From: Gluconobacter wancherniae NBRC 103581
Lineage (GTDB): Bacteria; Pseudomonadota; Alphaproteobacteria; Acetobacterales; Acetobacteraceae
Length of the DNA: 64,000 bases
Direction of reading: 5' to 3'
Assembly (NCBI RefSeq): GCF_007988885.1
Contig: NZ_BJUZ01000001.1
Span: 992,001 to 1,056,000, forward strand
The notes beneath the pieces were generated by a model. It saw only the letters and a list, made by a program, of their open reading frames with translations, was not told where the DNA came from and made no database searches. Numbering within the stretch: the first letter of the stretch is position 1; each line of letters opens with the position of its first letter. A program made the translations under genes and the position numbers. This document shows positions 43,249 to 50,462 of the stretch, one piece after another.

Positions 43249-43998
43249 ATGACAGATTTGCCGGTAAGAGAACGCCTGAAATCCCTACGCTCGCGAGCCG
43301 GATATACGGTCAGAGAGTTTGCGCAGGCTCTTGGATATGAAGAGCGTTATTCGACGTATGCCTCTTACGAAGGGAAATATAAAAAGCCCTTCTTGCCTGT
43401 CGACCTGGTCAAGGGAATGCTCCCCTTACTCATTGACCGAGGCGATCCGCCAATTACGCCATCAGAGGTGTGGAATTTGGCTGGCGTAGCGCCAGGCTCA
43501 GAAGGAATTGCGGATAGCATCCAGCGAGCGGAGCGCGCAGAAAGAGCCAAGAAGCCAAACCACGGCGAAGTAGTCATCAATGAATTTGATGTCTCGCCAC
43601 AGGCTGGTGGTGGCGCACTCGTTCCCGAGAATGGCGGGGATGGAGATATGCACGTCTCACTCGCCACATGGACGCTGCCGAAGGCATTCCTTGAGAACTA
43701 CGTCCCAGATAGTTCCGGCCTTGCTGTAGTGCGCGTAATTGGCAATTCGATGGAGCCTGACTTCATGCCGGGTGACCGGGTTCTTGTGGACACGCACCAC
43801 AAGATCCTGAGCCATGATGGTATGTATGTGCTTTGGAATGGCCACGGTGTGGTTATCAAGCAGCTTCAACTCGTCGCAATGAGTGAACCGCCGCGCGTCC
43901 GTATCATCAGCGTGAATAAGACATACGACACAGACACGGTTCTGCTTTCGGATATCGAGATCAACGGCCGCGTCGTTGGGAAGTGGACTTGGAAGTGA
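43249..43998 (+). CDS. CI-like prophage repressor, S24 peptidase family
   Basis: 249 residues. The N-terminal HTH contains ERLKSLRSRAGYTVREFAQA then LGYEERYSTYASYEG. The C-terminal S24 domain has the nucleophile Ser in VIGNSMEPDFMPGDRVLVD and the general base Lys in GVVIKQLQL, so RecA-stimulated self-cleavage is possible. It should hold lysogeny by binding the TGTGCGA sites. The ATG at 43249 has only a weak ribosome binding site, as for lambda cI from PRM. Confidence 0.88.
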   Translation: MTDLPVRERLKSLRSRAGYTVREFAQALGYEERYSTYASYEGKYKKPFLPVDLVKGMLPLLIDRGDPPITPSEVWNLAGVAPGSEGIADSIQRAERAERAKKPNHGEVVINEFDVSPQAGGGALVPENGGDGDMHVSLATWTLPKAFLENYVPDSSGLAVVRVIGNSMEPDFMPGDRVLVDTHHKILSHDGMYVLWNGHGVVIKQLQLVAMSEPPRVRIISVNKTYDTDTVLLSDIEINGRVVGKWTWK

Positions 43999-44005
43999 GG
44001 GTAGA

Positions 44006-45031
44006 ATGAGTAAGCAATCAGGGCGCGTTGAAGACAAGTTCCAAAACGAACTTGTGCTAGCTCAGTATAAGACACCCGAATGTGAGATAAATTTTGGTCT
44101 CTCGGGCGACGGTGAGACGATCTGGGCCACCCAGGCACAAATCGCAGAGGCATTTGACGTCACCACCGCCACTATCAATCACCATCTGAAAAATGTGTTT
44201 GAAGAGGGTGAGCTTGATGAGAAAGCAGTTATTAGAAAATATCTAATAACTGCTAAGGACGGTAAGAACTACAACACGTTACATTATAATCTGGATGCGA
44301 TTTTAAGTGTTGGCTACCGGGTAAGTAGTGCGAAGGCGACAAAATTTCGTCAGTGGGCTAATCGCACTTTGTCAGCCTTCGTTCAGCAAGGTTATGTTCT
44401 CAATGAAACAGTTCTTCGGGCATCTCCAGAAAAGCTAAATGCACTCGCAGCGAGGGTAAGAGCCCTACGCTCAGAGGAGCGTAGCGTCTATGAGAAAGTC
44501 AGAGAGTGCTTCAAGGTTAGTGCATCGGATTACGAGCCGTCTGCGCCAGAAGTTCGCAGATTCTACGCTCTCCTCCAAGATAAATTCCACCACGCCGTCA
44601 CGCAGATGACCGGATCGAAATTAATCTTGGACCGGGCGGATCATACGGCCGAGAATATGGGAATGGTTTCTTTTGACGGCTCGGTACCAACCGCACGCGA
44701 AGTGAAGATTGGTAAGAATTATCTACGTCCCGAGGAATTATATCAGCTACACCTTCTCTCGGAGCAGTTCCTGTTGTTTGCTGAGAGCACTGCGCTTCGC
44801 GGCCAAAAAATGTCCATGGCTAGCCTCGGAGATCAGCTAGATCGATTACTTACCCTTAACAATTATCCAGTTTTTGAAGGGTACAAAGACTACTTGAAAG
44901 ACGTGGCGATAGATCACGCTGTTGCAGAATTAAAAAACTATCGCGTGCGCCTAAAAATTGAGGGGGCCGGCCTCACATATGACCCTGAAGGGGTGGCGCT
45001 AGGCGAATACGACGACATTTTGAAGAACTAA
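44006..45031 (+). CDS. rhuM: RhuM-family protein
   Basis: 341 residues. GETIWATQAQIAEAFDVTTA (HTH-like), then INHHLKNVFEEGELDEKAVI, YNLDAILSVGYRVSSAKATKF and FRQWANRTLSAFVQQGYVLN are the RhuM/SPI-3 signature. A C-terminal Fic-associated helical region follows. The family is common on genomic islands and prophages; its biochemical role is unclear. It starts 8 bases after the repressor gene (GAGGGT before the ATG) and ends at a terminator, so it is probably expressed in the lysogen together with CI. Confidence 0.87.
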   Translation: MSKQSGRVEDKFQNELVLAQYKTPECEINFGLSGDGETIWATQAQIAEAFDVTTATINHHLKNVFEEGELDEKAVIRKYLITAKDGKNYNTLHYNLDAILSVGYRVSSAKATKFRQWANRTLSAFVQQGYVLNETVLRASPEKLNALAARVRALRSEERSVYEKVRECFKVSASDYEPSAPEVRRFYALLQDKFHHAVTQMTGSKLILDRADHTAENMGMVSFDGSVPTAREVKIGKNYLRPEELYQLHLLSEQFLLFAESTALRGQKMSMASLGDQLDRLLTLNNYPVFEGYKDYLKDVAIDHAVAELKNYRVRLKIEGAGLTYDPEGVALGEYDDILKN

Positions 45032-45035
45032 CGAC

Positions 45036-45061
45036 ACCCGGCTCAGGCCGGGTTTCTTTTT
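45036..45061 (+). terminator. intrinsic terminator after rhuM
   Basis: Stem ACCCGGC / GCCGGGT with a TCAG loop, followed by TTCTTTTT. It lies 5 bases beyond the rhuM stop codon and should end the lysogenic repressor-rhuM message. Confidence 0.9.
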
Positions 45062-45122
45062 GTTTCATACTCGCCATGATCTTGCACAAGAAACCCTGCG
45101 TTATGAGGCGCAGGAGGTTCCT

Positions 45123-45356
45123 ATGAACAAGATTGCAAAGATCGGTACGGCCATTGGCTTGGCTCTCGCGCTCTCCGCATGCTGGGGGCCCGGACCAGAT
45201 GGTATGGGGGGTCCTGGAAATGGCGGTGGCCCCGGTGGAGGAGGTCAAGGCGGTCCCGGTGGCGGCTATAGCCAAGAGGGACCGGGCGGCGGAGGCGGCG
45301 GCAATATGGGCGACATGGGTGGCGGTGGCGGTGGCGGCCCAGGCAGCGGAATGTAA
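45123..45356 (+). CDS. glycine-rich lipoprotein
   Basis: 77 residues. The signal peptide (IAKIGTAIGLALALSAC) ends in a lipobox. The mature part is almost only Gly with Pro, Met, Asp and Ser. AGGAGG lies just before the ATG at 45123. It is enclosed by two terminators (45036-45061 and 45364-45389), so it forms its own transcription unit. This fits a lysogenic-conversion gene that alters the cell envelope. No family recognised. Confidence 0.7.
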   Translation: MNKIAKIGTAIGLALALSACWGPGPDGMGGPGNGGGPGGGGQGGPGGGYSQEGPGGGGGGNMGDMGGGGGGGPGSGM

Positions 45357-45363
45357 GATTGGG

Positions 45364-45389
45364 ACCCAGCTTCGGCTGGGTTTCTTTTT
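45364..45389 (+). terminator. intrinsic terminator after the glycine-rich lipoprotein
   Basis: Stem ACCCAGC / GCTGGGT with a TTCG tetraloop, followed by TTCTTTTT. The loop and T-run are classical. It lies directly after the lipoprotein stop and before the satellite operator. Confidence 0.92.
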
Positions 45390-45459
45390 GTGCGATGAAA
45401 TCGATAAAATCATACATGTGCGATTTTATCGCTTGATATTTGTGTGAAAGTGTCGCACA
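45389..45459. promoter_or_regulatory. satellite repressor sites before the antirepressor gene
   Basis: Three half-sites matching the CI/Cro operator occur: TGTGCGA at 45389 and 45417, and TCGCACA at 45453. They lie in the leader of the antirepressor gene (start 45497), so the same repressor should silence this promoter in the lysogen. Confidence 0.65.
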
Positions 45460-45496
45460 TATAGCCCCACGCCAGAACGGCGAGGGAGAAACGCTC

Positions 45497-46264
45497 GTGA
45501 CAGAGATCACACTTTTCCGATTTGAAGATTTCGATGTGCTGGCTGCGATCCTCGACGGCGAGCCGCAGTTCGCCGCATCGCAGGTTGCCGCAGCGCTGGG
45601 GTATGCCGACACCGATCAGGCAGTTCGCAAGCACTGCAAGGCCGCAAAAACCTACCCCGTCGAAATGACGGGTCAGGTTCGCAACGTGAAGATGATCCCA
45701 GAACGGGACGTTTATCGCTTGGTTCTTCGCTCCAAGAAACCTTCAACCGAAGCATTCGAAGAAAAGGTCGTTGGAGAAATCCTTCCAGCCATCCGCAAAA
45801 CAGGGGCCTATTCGGTTCAAGCTCCAGTCGTCCTGACTGAACGCGAAATCGTGGCGCAGGCACTCCAGATTACCACCCGACAGGTCGCGGAGCTGACGGC
45901 AGAGATTTCCACTCTCCGACCACAGGCCGAGGCATTCCAGATCATAGGTGAGGCAGAGGGAGAGCTTGGCGTCCGCGATGTCGGGCGCGAAGTGAAGTTG
46001 GGGCAGGCGTGGGTGACGGAAACGCTGCTTGCTCGAAAGTGGGCCTGCAAACAGGGTGGAAAGCTTCGTCCCGCACATTATGGCCTTGAGCACGATTACG
46101 TCTGTCTGCGTGCGAGTTCGTACAAATGCGGCATCACGGGCGAAACCAAGGTGCGCGATGATTTCAAGGTTACGCGCAAGGGCATCAATCGACTGGCGCA
46201 GATTATCGCCAACATCCGTGCTGCAACGCAGGCATCAGCCTCCCGCGAAATGGAGATGCACTAA
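45497..46264 (+). CDS. phage antirepressor (BRO-N plus KilAC domains)
   Basis: 255 residues. The BRO-N domain reads FRFEDFDVLAAILDGEPQFA followed by VAAALGYADTDQAVRKHC. A coiled linker follows, then the KilAC domain (LRPQAEAFQIIGEAEGELGV and DVGREVKLGQAWVTETLLAR). Such proteins bind repressors and promote induction. The GTG at 45497, with GAGGGAGAAA upstream, is taken as the start. It is the first gene of the rightward recombination operon and appears to be under CI control. Confidence 0.82.
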   Translation: MTEITLFRFEDFDVLAAILDGEPQFAASQVAAALGYADTDQAVRKHCKAAKTYPVEMTGQVRNVKMIPERDVYRLVLRSKKPSTEAFEEKVVGEILPAIRKTGAYSVQAPVVLTEREIVAQALQITTRQVAELTAEISTLRPQAEAFQIIGEAEGELGVRDVGREVKLGQAWVTETLLARKWACKQGGKLRPAHYGLEHDYVCLRASSYKCGITGETKVRDDFKVTRKGINRLAQIIANIRAATQASASREMEMH

Positions 46265-46581
46265 TGCCGAGCCAGTCCGAACGCATAGACGACGCGATCA
46301 ATCCGATTGCAGACGTTATGAGCCGATCCGACGTGGGTGAGTATGAGGCCCTGAACGGCTTGTACGAGTTCTACGAAAAGAATGCGAAGAGCCTGCAGGA
46401 GCTACGCCAAGACAGCCGGATCGCGGGAAGTCTCTCGGGGGAAGTGCTTGGACTGATTCAGGCCTTCGAGGAAGAGGGCGAAAAAATCGTCAAAGAAATC
46501 GAAGCACTGGCTGACAAATATCGACCATCTAACATTACCGCTGAGCGCGCGGATTACATGAGAGACCTGGCAGCGGCCTGA
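46264..46581 (+). CDS. phage hypothetical protein (105 aa)
   Basis: Acidic and helical (LNGLYEFYEKNAKSLQELRQ; LIQAFEEEGEKIVKEIEALA), starting directly at the antirepressor stop. Probably a coiled-coil protein of the recombination operon. No family recognised. Confidence 0.6.
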   Translation: MPSQSERIDDAINPIADVMSRSDVGEYEALNGLYEFYEKNAKSLQELRQDSRIAGSLSGEVLGLIQAFEEEGEKIVKEIEALADKYRPSNITAERADYMRDLAAA

Positions 46582-46607
46582 TCTCCGTCAAATAAACAAC
46601 GGGAATT

Positions 46608-46904
46608 ATGAAAATGCGTGAAACAGCAAACGGGAGAGGTGTGTCCAGAACGGATGCACGACAGCAGGCTGTCATCAACGAACTGACAGACCTCGTGACG
46701 GAATTCCTGCGTCTCTCAGACGAAATGACGACGCGCGGAGAGTTCACGTCAGCACAGGTTTATGCAGCTCGCGCCTCAGATGCCCGCATGAACCGGGATC
46801 AGCTCATTCTGGAAATGCAGGACCACAACCGGGGCGTTACCTACGCCCATGGATGCTGGAACCCTCCTGTTCGTTCTGGCTGGGTGCGGGAGTTGTTCTC
46901 ATGA
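46608..46904 (+). CDS. phage hypothetical protein (98 aa)
   Basis: Helical, charged protein (ARQQAVINELTDLVTEFLRL then SDEMTTRGEFTSAQVYAARA). GGGAATT precedes the ATG, and its stop overlaps the next start (ATGA). Unknown function in the bet operon. Confidence 0.6.
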   Translation: MKMRETANGRGVSRTDARQQAVINELTDLVTEFLRLSDEMTTRGEFTSAQVYAARASDARMNRDQLILEMQDHNRGVTYAHGCWNPPVRSGWVRELFS

Positions 46905-47371
46905 GTGAGGCACTCACACGCGAAACCCGTGACCTGCGGGACGTGGCGAACGCAGAATATGCCCAGTTCCTGAAGGGCGCGATGGTTGGCTTCAATGCAG
47001 CGTTTACGGCAATCCGCGCTGCAAATGATCCAGACAGCGCGGGCCTTAACCTGCTGTGCGCTTCTGAAGAACTTGAGCGTCAACTCAAAGCCTTCAGCGG
47101 AAAAATGCGGGCGACACTATTCAGCGAAATGCAGAGTACGGGTCAATTTCAGGTCGAAGGCGATGGTGTTGTGGCCGAACTTCGCGCTGGAGCCACGCGT
47201 GGAGCCGTGACTGACGCGAAGGTGCTTCAGGCCGCAATGCCGGAACTGTTCGTGCCACAGCCCGGCAAGGTGGACGCTGCCTGCCTTACAAAAATGCTCA
47301 AGGCCGGAATGACCGTCCCCGGCGCGGAGCTCACAACCGGCGCTCCGACGCTGGCAATCCGGAGGATCTGA
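46901..47371 (+). CDS. phage hypothetical protein upstream of bet (156 aa)
   Basis: The N-terminal half is helical and acidic (EALTRETRDLRDVANAEYAQ; LLCASEELERQLKAFSGKMR). The C-terminal half has short strands and ends TGAPTLAIRRI. The ATG at 46901 overlaps the upstream stop. Its place directly before the single-strand annealing protein suggests a recombination accessory role, which is inference. Confidence 0.6.
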   Translation: MSEALTRETRDLRDVANAEYAQFLKGAMVGFNAAFTAIRAANDPDSAGLNLLCASEELERQLKAFSGKMRATLFSEMQSTGQFQVEGDGVVAELRAGATRGAVTDAKVLQAAMPELFVPQPGKVDAACLTKMLKAGMTVPGAELTTGAPTLAIRRI

Positions 47372-47373
47372 AC

Positions 47374-48255
47374 ATGAACGCAGTAGCAAAAACGAGCCAG
47401 CAGATGGCGTCCGTTACCGAACGCGACCTCATGGATACGTTGAAGAACAGCCTCTATCCCGGCGCATCTGACGCAGCGGTGCATATGGTTATCGCGTACT
47501 GCCGCGCGGCTGGCCTCGACGTCATGAAGAAGCCCGTCCACATCGTCCCGATCTGGAATAAAGCGGCCGGTGGCATGATCGATACAGTCATGCCAGGGAT
47601 TGCGCTGTATCGCATCGAAGCATCGCGGACAGATCAATATTTAGGAAAGAGTGAGCCCGAGTTCGGCCCGGTAAGAACAATGAAGCTGGGCGGTAGAGAC
47701 GTCAGGTTTCCTGAGTGGTGCAAAGTTGTCGTGAAGCGTCTTGTTTCCGGACATCTCTGCGAATTTCCAGCAATGGAATTTTGGCTTGAGAATTACGCGA
47801 CAGCCAAAAAAGATACAGATGCGCCCAATGCCATGTGGGCCAAGCGGGCGTTTGGGCAGCTTGCGAAATGCGCAGAGGCGCAAGCTCTGCGAATGGCATT
47901 TCCAGAACTCACCGGCGGTACGAACACGAATGACGAAATGGAAGGCAAGACTTTTGCCGAACCCGTCGACGTGACACCCAAACCCACGCAGATCAGAGAA
48001 GAACCCCCGGTAAATCACGCTGAATGGTTCCGATCACGTCTCGCAAATTGCTCTGACACGGATTGCGTGATCGCCCTTCAGAAGAAATGGGGCGAAACAG
48101 TCGAGAAAGCGCAAAGCGTCGGGCGCCCAATCAGCGACGAAGTGCTGGACGCTGTCATGGAACTGATCGCGGACCGCTATCAGGTGCTGCACGAACAAGC
48201 TGAAGCACGCCGTACCGATGAGCAGAACGTCGAGATTGAAGGGGTTCCAGCATGA
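47374..48255 (+). CDS. bet: single-strand annealing recombinase (Bet/RecT-like)
   Basis: 293 residues. AVHMVIAYCRAAGLDVMKKP, VHIVPIWNKAAGGMIDTVMP and GIALYRIEASRTDQYLGKSE are the Red-beta family core. TDAPNAMWAKRAFGQLAKCA and EAQALRMAFPELTGGTNTND complete it. The protein anneals complementary single strands during phage recombination. No 5'-3' exonuclease of the Exo/YqaJ type is encoded next to it, which is unusual. Confidence 0.9.
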   Translation: MNAVAKTSQQMASVTERDLMDTLKNSLYPGASDAAVHMVIAYCRAAGLDVMKKPVHIVPIWNKAAGGMIDTVMPGIALYRIEASRTDQYLGKSEPEFGPVRTMKLGGRDVRFPEWCKVVVKRLVSGHLCEFPAMEFWLENYATAKKDTDAPNAMWAKRAFGQLAKCAEAQALRMAFPELTGGTNTNDEMEGKTFAEPVDVTPKPTQIREEPPVNHAEWFRSRLANCSDTDCVIALQKKWGETVEKAQSVGRPISDEVLDAVMELIADRYQVLHEQAEARRTDEQNVEIEGVPA

Positions 48256-48425
48256 CCCGCGACCTGGACCAGAACATGAGCGCCGCGATCTGGGTGCAGC
48301 ATATGGCCGAGACCCTGCGCGAGCTGGCGCGGGAGAACCGAGACAAACGCTGGGGTAGGGCGCTCGCGACTGACGATGTGCGCATGATGCGGCTCCAAGG
48401 GCGCTTTATCGGGGGTGAGACGTGA
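48252..48425 (+). CDS. small phage protein (57 aa)
   Basis: MTRDLDQNMSAAIWVQHMAE is followed by a basic helix (TLRELARENRDKRWGRALAT). The ATG overlaps the bet stop (ATGA), and its stop overlaps the next GTG, which supports translational coupling. Function unknown. Confidence 0.55.
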   Translation: MTRDLDQNMSAAIWVQHMAETLRELARENRDKRWGRALATDDVRMMRLQGRFIGGET

Positions 48426-48526
48426 CCCCGCACCCGATCCTAACCTTGGTCAATCACGCACTACGCTCTCTGTCCGTGTGGTTCCACGATGGAATCAGCG
48501 GGCATGGCTGGAGGTGGCGCCGGTGA
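48422..48526 (+). CDS. possible very small phage protein (34 aa)
   Basis: GTG start overlapping the previous stop (GTGA), reading TPHPILTLVNHALRSLSVWF, and ending in a Trp/Arg-rich tail. The only support is the chain of four-base overlaps; it may be chance. Confidence 0.3.
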   Translation: MTPHPILTLVNHALRSLSVWFHDGISGHGWRWRR

Positions 48527-48609
48527 CTGACCTTCCAACAATCTGCGAGGCGCTGTGCCTCGTAATCCTGCTGATTATTGTGTCCGGCACTGAGCCGGGG
48601 AGTGTTTGA
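48523..48609 (+). CDS. possible very small membrane peptide (28 aa)
   Basis: GTG start overlapping the previous stop (GTGA). The peptide is mostly one hydrophobic stretch (CEALCLVILLIIVSG). It ends one base before the AlpA gene. Evidence is limited to position and overlap. Confidence 0.3.
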   Translation: MTDLPTICEALCLVILLIIVSGTEPGSV

Positions 48610-48610
48610 G

Positions 48611-48829
48611 ATGAGTGAAACGCTGGATCAACTTCTTACAGCGCAAGAGGTGGCCGGCAAGCTACGGACCACGCAGAGCAACCTCTACCGCAAGATCAAG
48701 GCAGGGCGTTTCCCGGCCCCGATCCAGCTGAGCGTCCGATGCGTGCGATGGCGCGAAAGCGACGTGGTCCGTTGGCTCAATAGCTTGCCGACCTCCGCAC
48801 CGTCTGAAGCAGACCTTGAGACGGCATAG
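48611..48829 (+). CDS. AlpA-type excisionase/regulator
   Basis: 72 residues. LLTAQEVAGKLRTTQSNLYR and KIKAGRFPAPIQLSVRCVRW fit the MerR-like winged helix of AlpA proteins, with WRESDVVRWLNSL at the end. AlpA proteins act as excisionases or integrase activators for P4-type elements. GGGAG lies before the ATG. Its 3' end overlaps the convergent integrase gene by 53 bases. Confidence 0.82.
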   Translation: MSETLDQLLTAQEVAGKLRTTQSNLYRKIKAGRFPAPIQLSVRCVRWRESDVVRWLNSLPTSAPSEADLETA

Positions 48830-49598
48830 CGTCCTTCAGGAGCAGATCGGCCCAATCCTGACTGATCTGCTTTCTGCGCTCCATATGCTGCGCCCGGTTG
48901 TATGCAGCCTCAACCGCGTCCTTGGGCACATGGGCCAACATCAAATCGATGATCGCCCTGTTCTCAGGTCGCCTTTCGTTCATTATGGACGAGAATGAAG
49001 CCCGGAACCCATGCGGAACATGCTGACCCGCATACCCGGCCCGGTTTATCAGACGGACACGCCGTGCGGTCTCACCAGCCTGCCTCTTCTCGATGGAATG
49101 GACCACGTCCAGTGCTATAGGAGGCGTGATGGCATCGAGGGACAAACCTCCGATCTTTGGGAATGCAAAGCGTTCCAATGTGCTTTGGACCTCGGACCGA
49201 TGTTGAGGGGTCCACTGTTTGCCGTGTGCTGCGATCCACGCAAGCGCCACTGTGCGGAACTGGTTGTCTGTCCGGACAGCCTCGGCGCGTTTTTGTTGGC
49301 GGGTGAGGGACGGGTCCTGCCCATTACGTAGTTCTTCGCGAGCGCTTTCACGCGCGCGCCTGGCATTGATGAGACTGACCTCAGGGTAGGCACCAAAGGA
49401 CAGAGCCTTTTCCTTGCCACCGAAGCGATATTTTAGGCGCCACAGCTTCGTCCCATTCGGCTTCACCAGCAGGTAGAGACCCTGCGAGTCACTGAGCTTA
49501 TACGGCGATTCCTTGGGTGCGGCTTTGCGCACAGCTACGTCTGTCAGCACCGATACCCCCAGATCAAAAACGATACCCCCATTCGCATTGAGGTTCAT
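48777..49598 (-). pseudogene. int: P4-type tyrosine integrase with internal deletion
   Basis: The 273-residue frame holds the N-terminal arm-binding domain (VLTDVAVRKAAPKESPYKLS, GLYLLVKPNGTKLWRLKYRF) and the SAM-like core (AWIAAHGKQWTPQHRSEVQS). At about 49050 it jumps from GETARRVR straight to LINRAGYAGQHVPHGFRASF, so about 110-120 residues are missing. These normally contain the first catalytic Arg and the Lys hairpin. The HGFR box, LMLAH and the Tyr (EAAYNRAQ) remain. The family is about 390-400 residues. The frame is open, but the protein should be inactive. Confidence 0.85.
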
Positions 49599-49695
49599 GG
49601 TTTGTTCTCGTCATCAATGGACACAAACCAGATGGACGAAAAGGGCAGAAATGGCTGCTCTTGGTCAATAACAGTCACTAATGGTGGGGGTATCG
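49551..49695. repeat. three CGATACCCCCA repeats at the attachment site
   Basis: Direct copies of CGATACCCCCA lie at 49551-49561 and 49571-49581, and an inverted copy (TGGGGGTATCG) at 49685-49695, one base from the tRNA 3' end. They flank the integrase start and are candidate arm-type binding sites for integrase or AlpA. A near copy (CGGTACCCCCA) is at 14342-14352. Confidence 0.6.
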
Positions 49696-49696
49696 C

Positions 49697-49787
49697 TGGC
49701 GGAGAGAGTGGGATTCGAACCCACGGTACGCTATTAACGTACACACGCTTTCCAAGCGTGCGCCTTAAGCCGCTCGGCCATCTCTCC
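49697..49787 (-). tRNA. tRNA-Ser (anticodon GGA)
   Basis: A 91-base tRNA with a 7-base acceptor stem (GGAGAGA / TCTCTCC), D-arm GGCCGAGCGGCTTAAGGC, anticodon arm ACGCTTGGAAAGCGT reading UCC/UCU codons, a long variable arm (GTGTACGTTAATAGCGTAC) typical of class II, T-arm GTGGGTTCGAATCCCAC and encoded CCA. Its 3' end faces the integrase and is the likely prophage attachment site. Confidence 0.95.
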
Positions 49788-49826
49788 TGTCGAGCGAGGC
49801 GGAACATATCAGTGTTTCTTGGAGAA

Positions 49827-50462
49827 TCAACCCCTTTGGAAGGCTTTTTCTACAAATTTTTCGATCAGGCTATGTGATTTTACGCCGCGATCTTCTTCAA
49901 CGCCTGAGGAAACATCCACTGCAGAAGCATTACTCATATCAATCGCTTGCAACACGTTGCTAGGAGTCAGCCCTCCAGCCAGAAGCCAGGGGGTGGGAGC
50001 AGTCCAATCTGACGTCAATGTCCAGTCAAATATCTTACCCAAACCACCGGGACGCGTATCTTCTTTGTCATGCGGGGCCTCAATCACATATCGGTTGGCA
50101 TTTGCTTTCACGGGTAAATCTTTTTGCGAACGAATTCCCTTAGCTATCCACACTGGAACATCGAAATTCTGGCTTATGTGCTGGCCTTCTTCCTCACTGC
50201 AGTACACCTGAAGTGCGTCGAGAGGGACGATTTGCAGTGTCTTAGCAATAAGCTCCAGATTCGGTTTTACAAACAAACCTACTCTTTCTGGCCCCCCTGA
50301 GGCAGCTGAAGGCACAACTTCATTAATGCGGGCGGCCTCCAGAGCAGTAATAAATCGAGGTGAGGGCGGGTAGAATACGAACCCGACCCACTTAACACCG
50401 AGGCGCGAACATAAACGCATGGTGTCTGCGTCGCGCAACCCACAGATCTTTACATCCGTCAC
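49827..50462 (-). CDS. trpF: phosphoribosylanthranilate isomerase
   Basis: 211 residues. TDVKICGLRDADTMRLCSRL carries the catalytic Cys (KICG), VGFVFYPPSPRFI follows, and PWLLAGGLTPSNV and ASAVDVSSGVE are the phosphate-binding and second catalytic (Asp) segments. It catalyses the third step of tryptophan synthesis from chorismate. The GTG at 50462 overlaps the pyrF stop (GTGA), so the two genes are coupled. Confidence 0.93.
   Translation of the reverse strand: MTDVKICGLRDADTMRLCSRLGVKWVGFVFYPPSPRFITALEAARINEVVPSAASGGPERVGLFVKPNLELIAKTLQIVPLDALQVYCSEEEGQHISQNFDVPVWIAKGIRSQKDLPVKANANRYVIEAPHDKEDTRPGGLGKIFDWTLTSDWTAPTPWLLAGGLTPSNVLQAIDMSNASAVDVSSGVEEDRGVKSHSLIEKFVEKAFQRG

Larger units (their letters stand above)
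15253..49700. mobile_element. P22-like prophage beside tRNA-Ser, probably defective
   Basis: A continuous set of phage modules runs from a spanin pair (15.25 kb) to an integrase (49.6 kb) that abuts the 3' end of tRNA-Ser. The head genes (terminase, about 730-codon portal, scaffold, P22-type coat, gp4-like, gp10-like) define a P22-like podovirus. Portal, ejection protein, outer spanin and an early gene are disrupted, and the integrase lacks catalytic residues. The right end is set by the tRNA; the left end is inferred from the last phage gene because no attL copy was seen. Confidence 0.88.
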
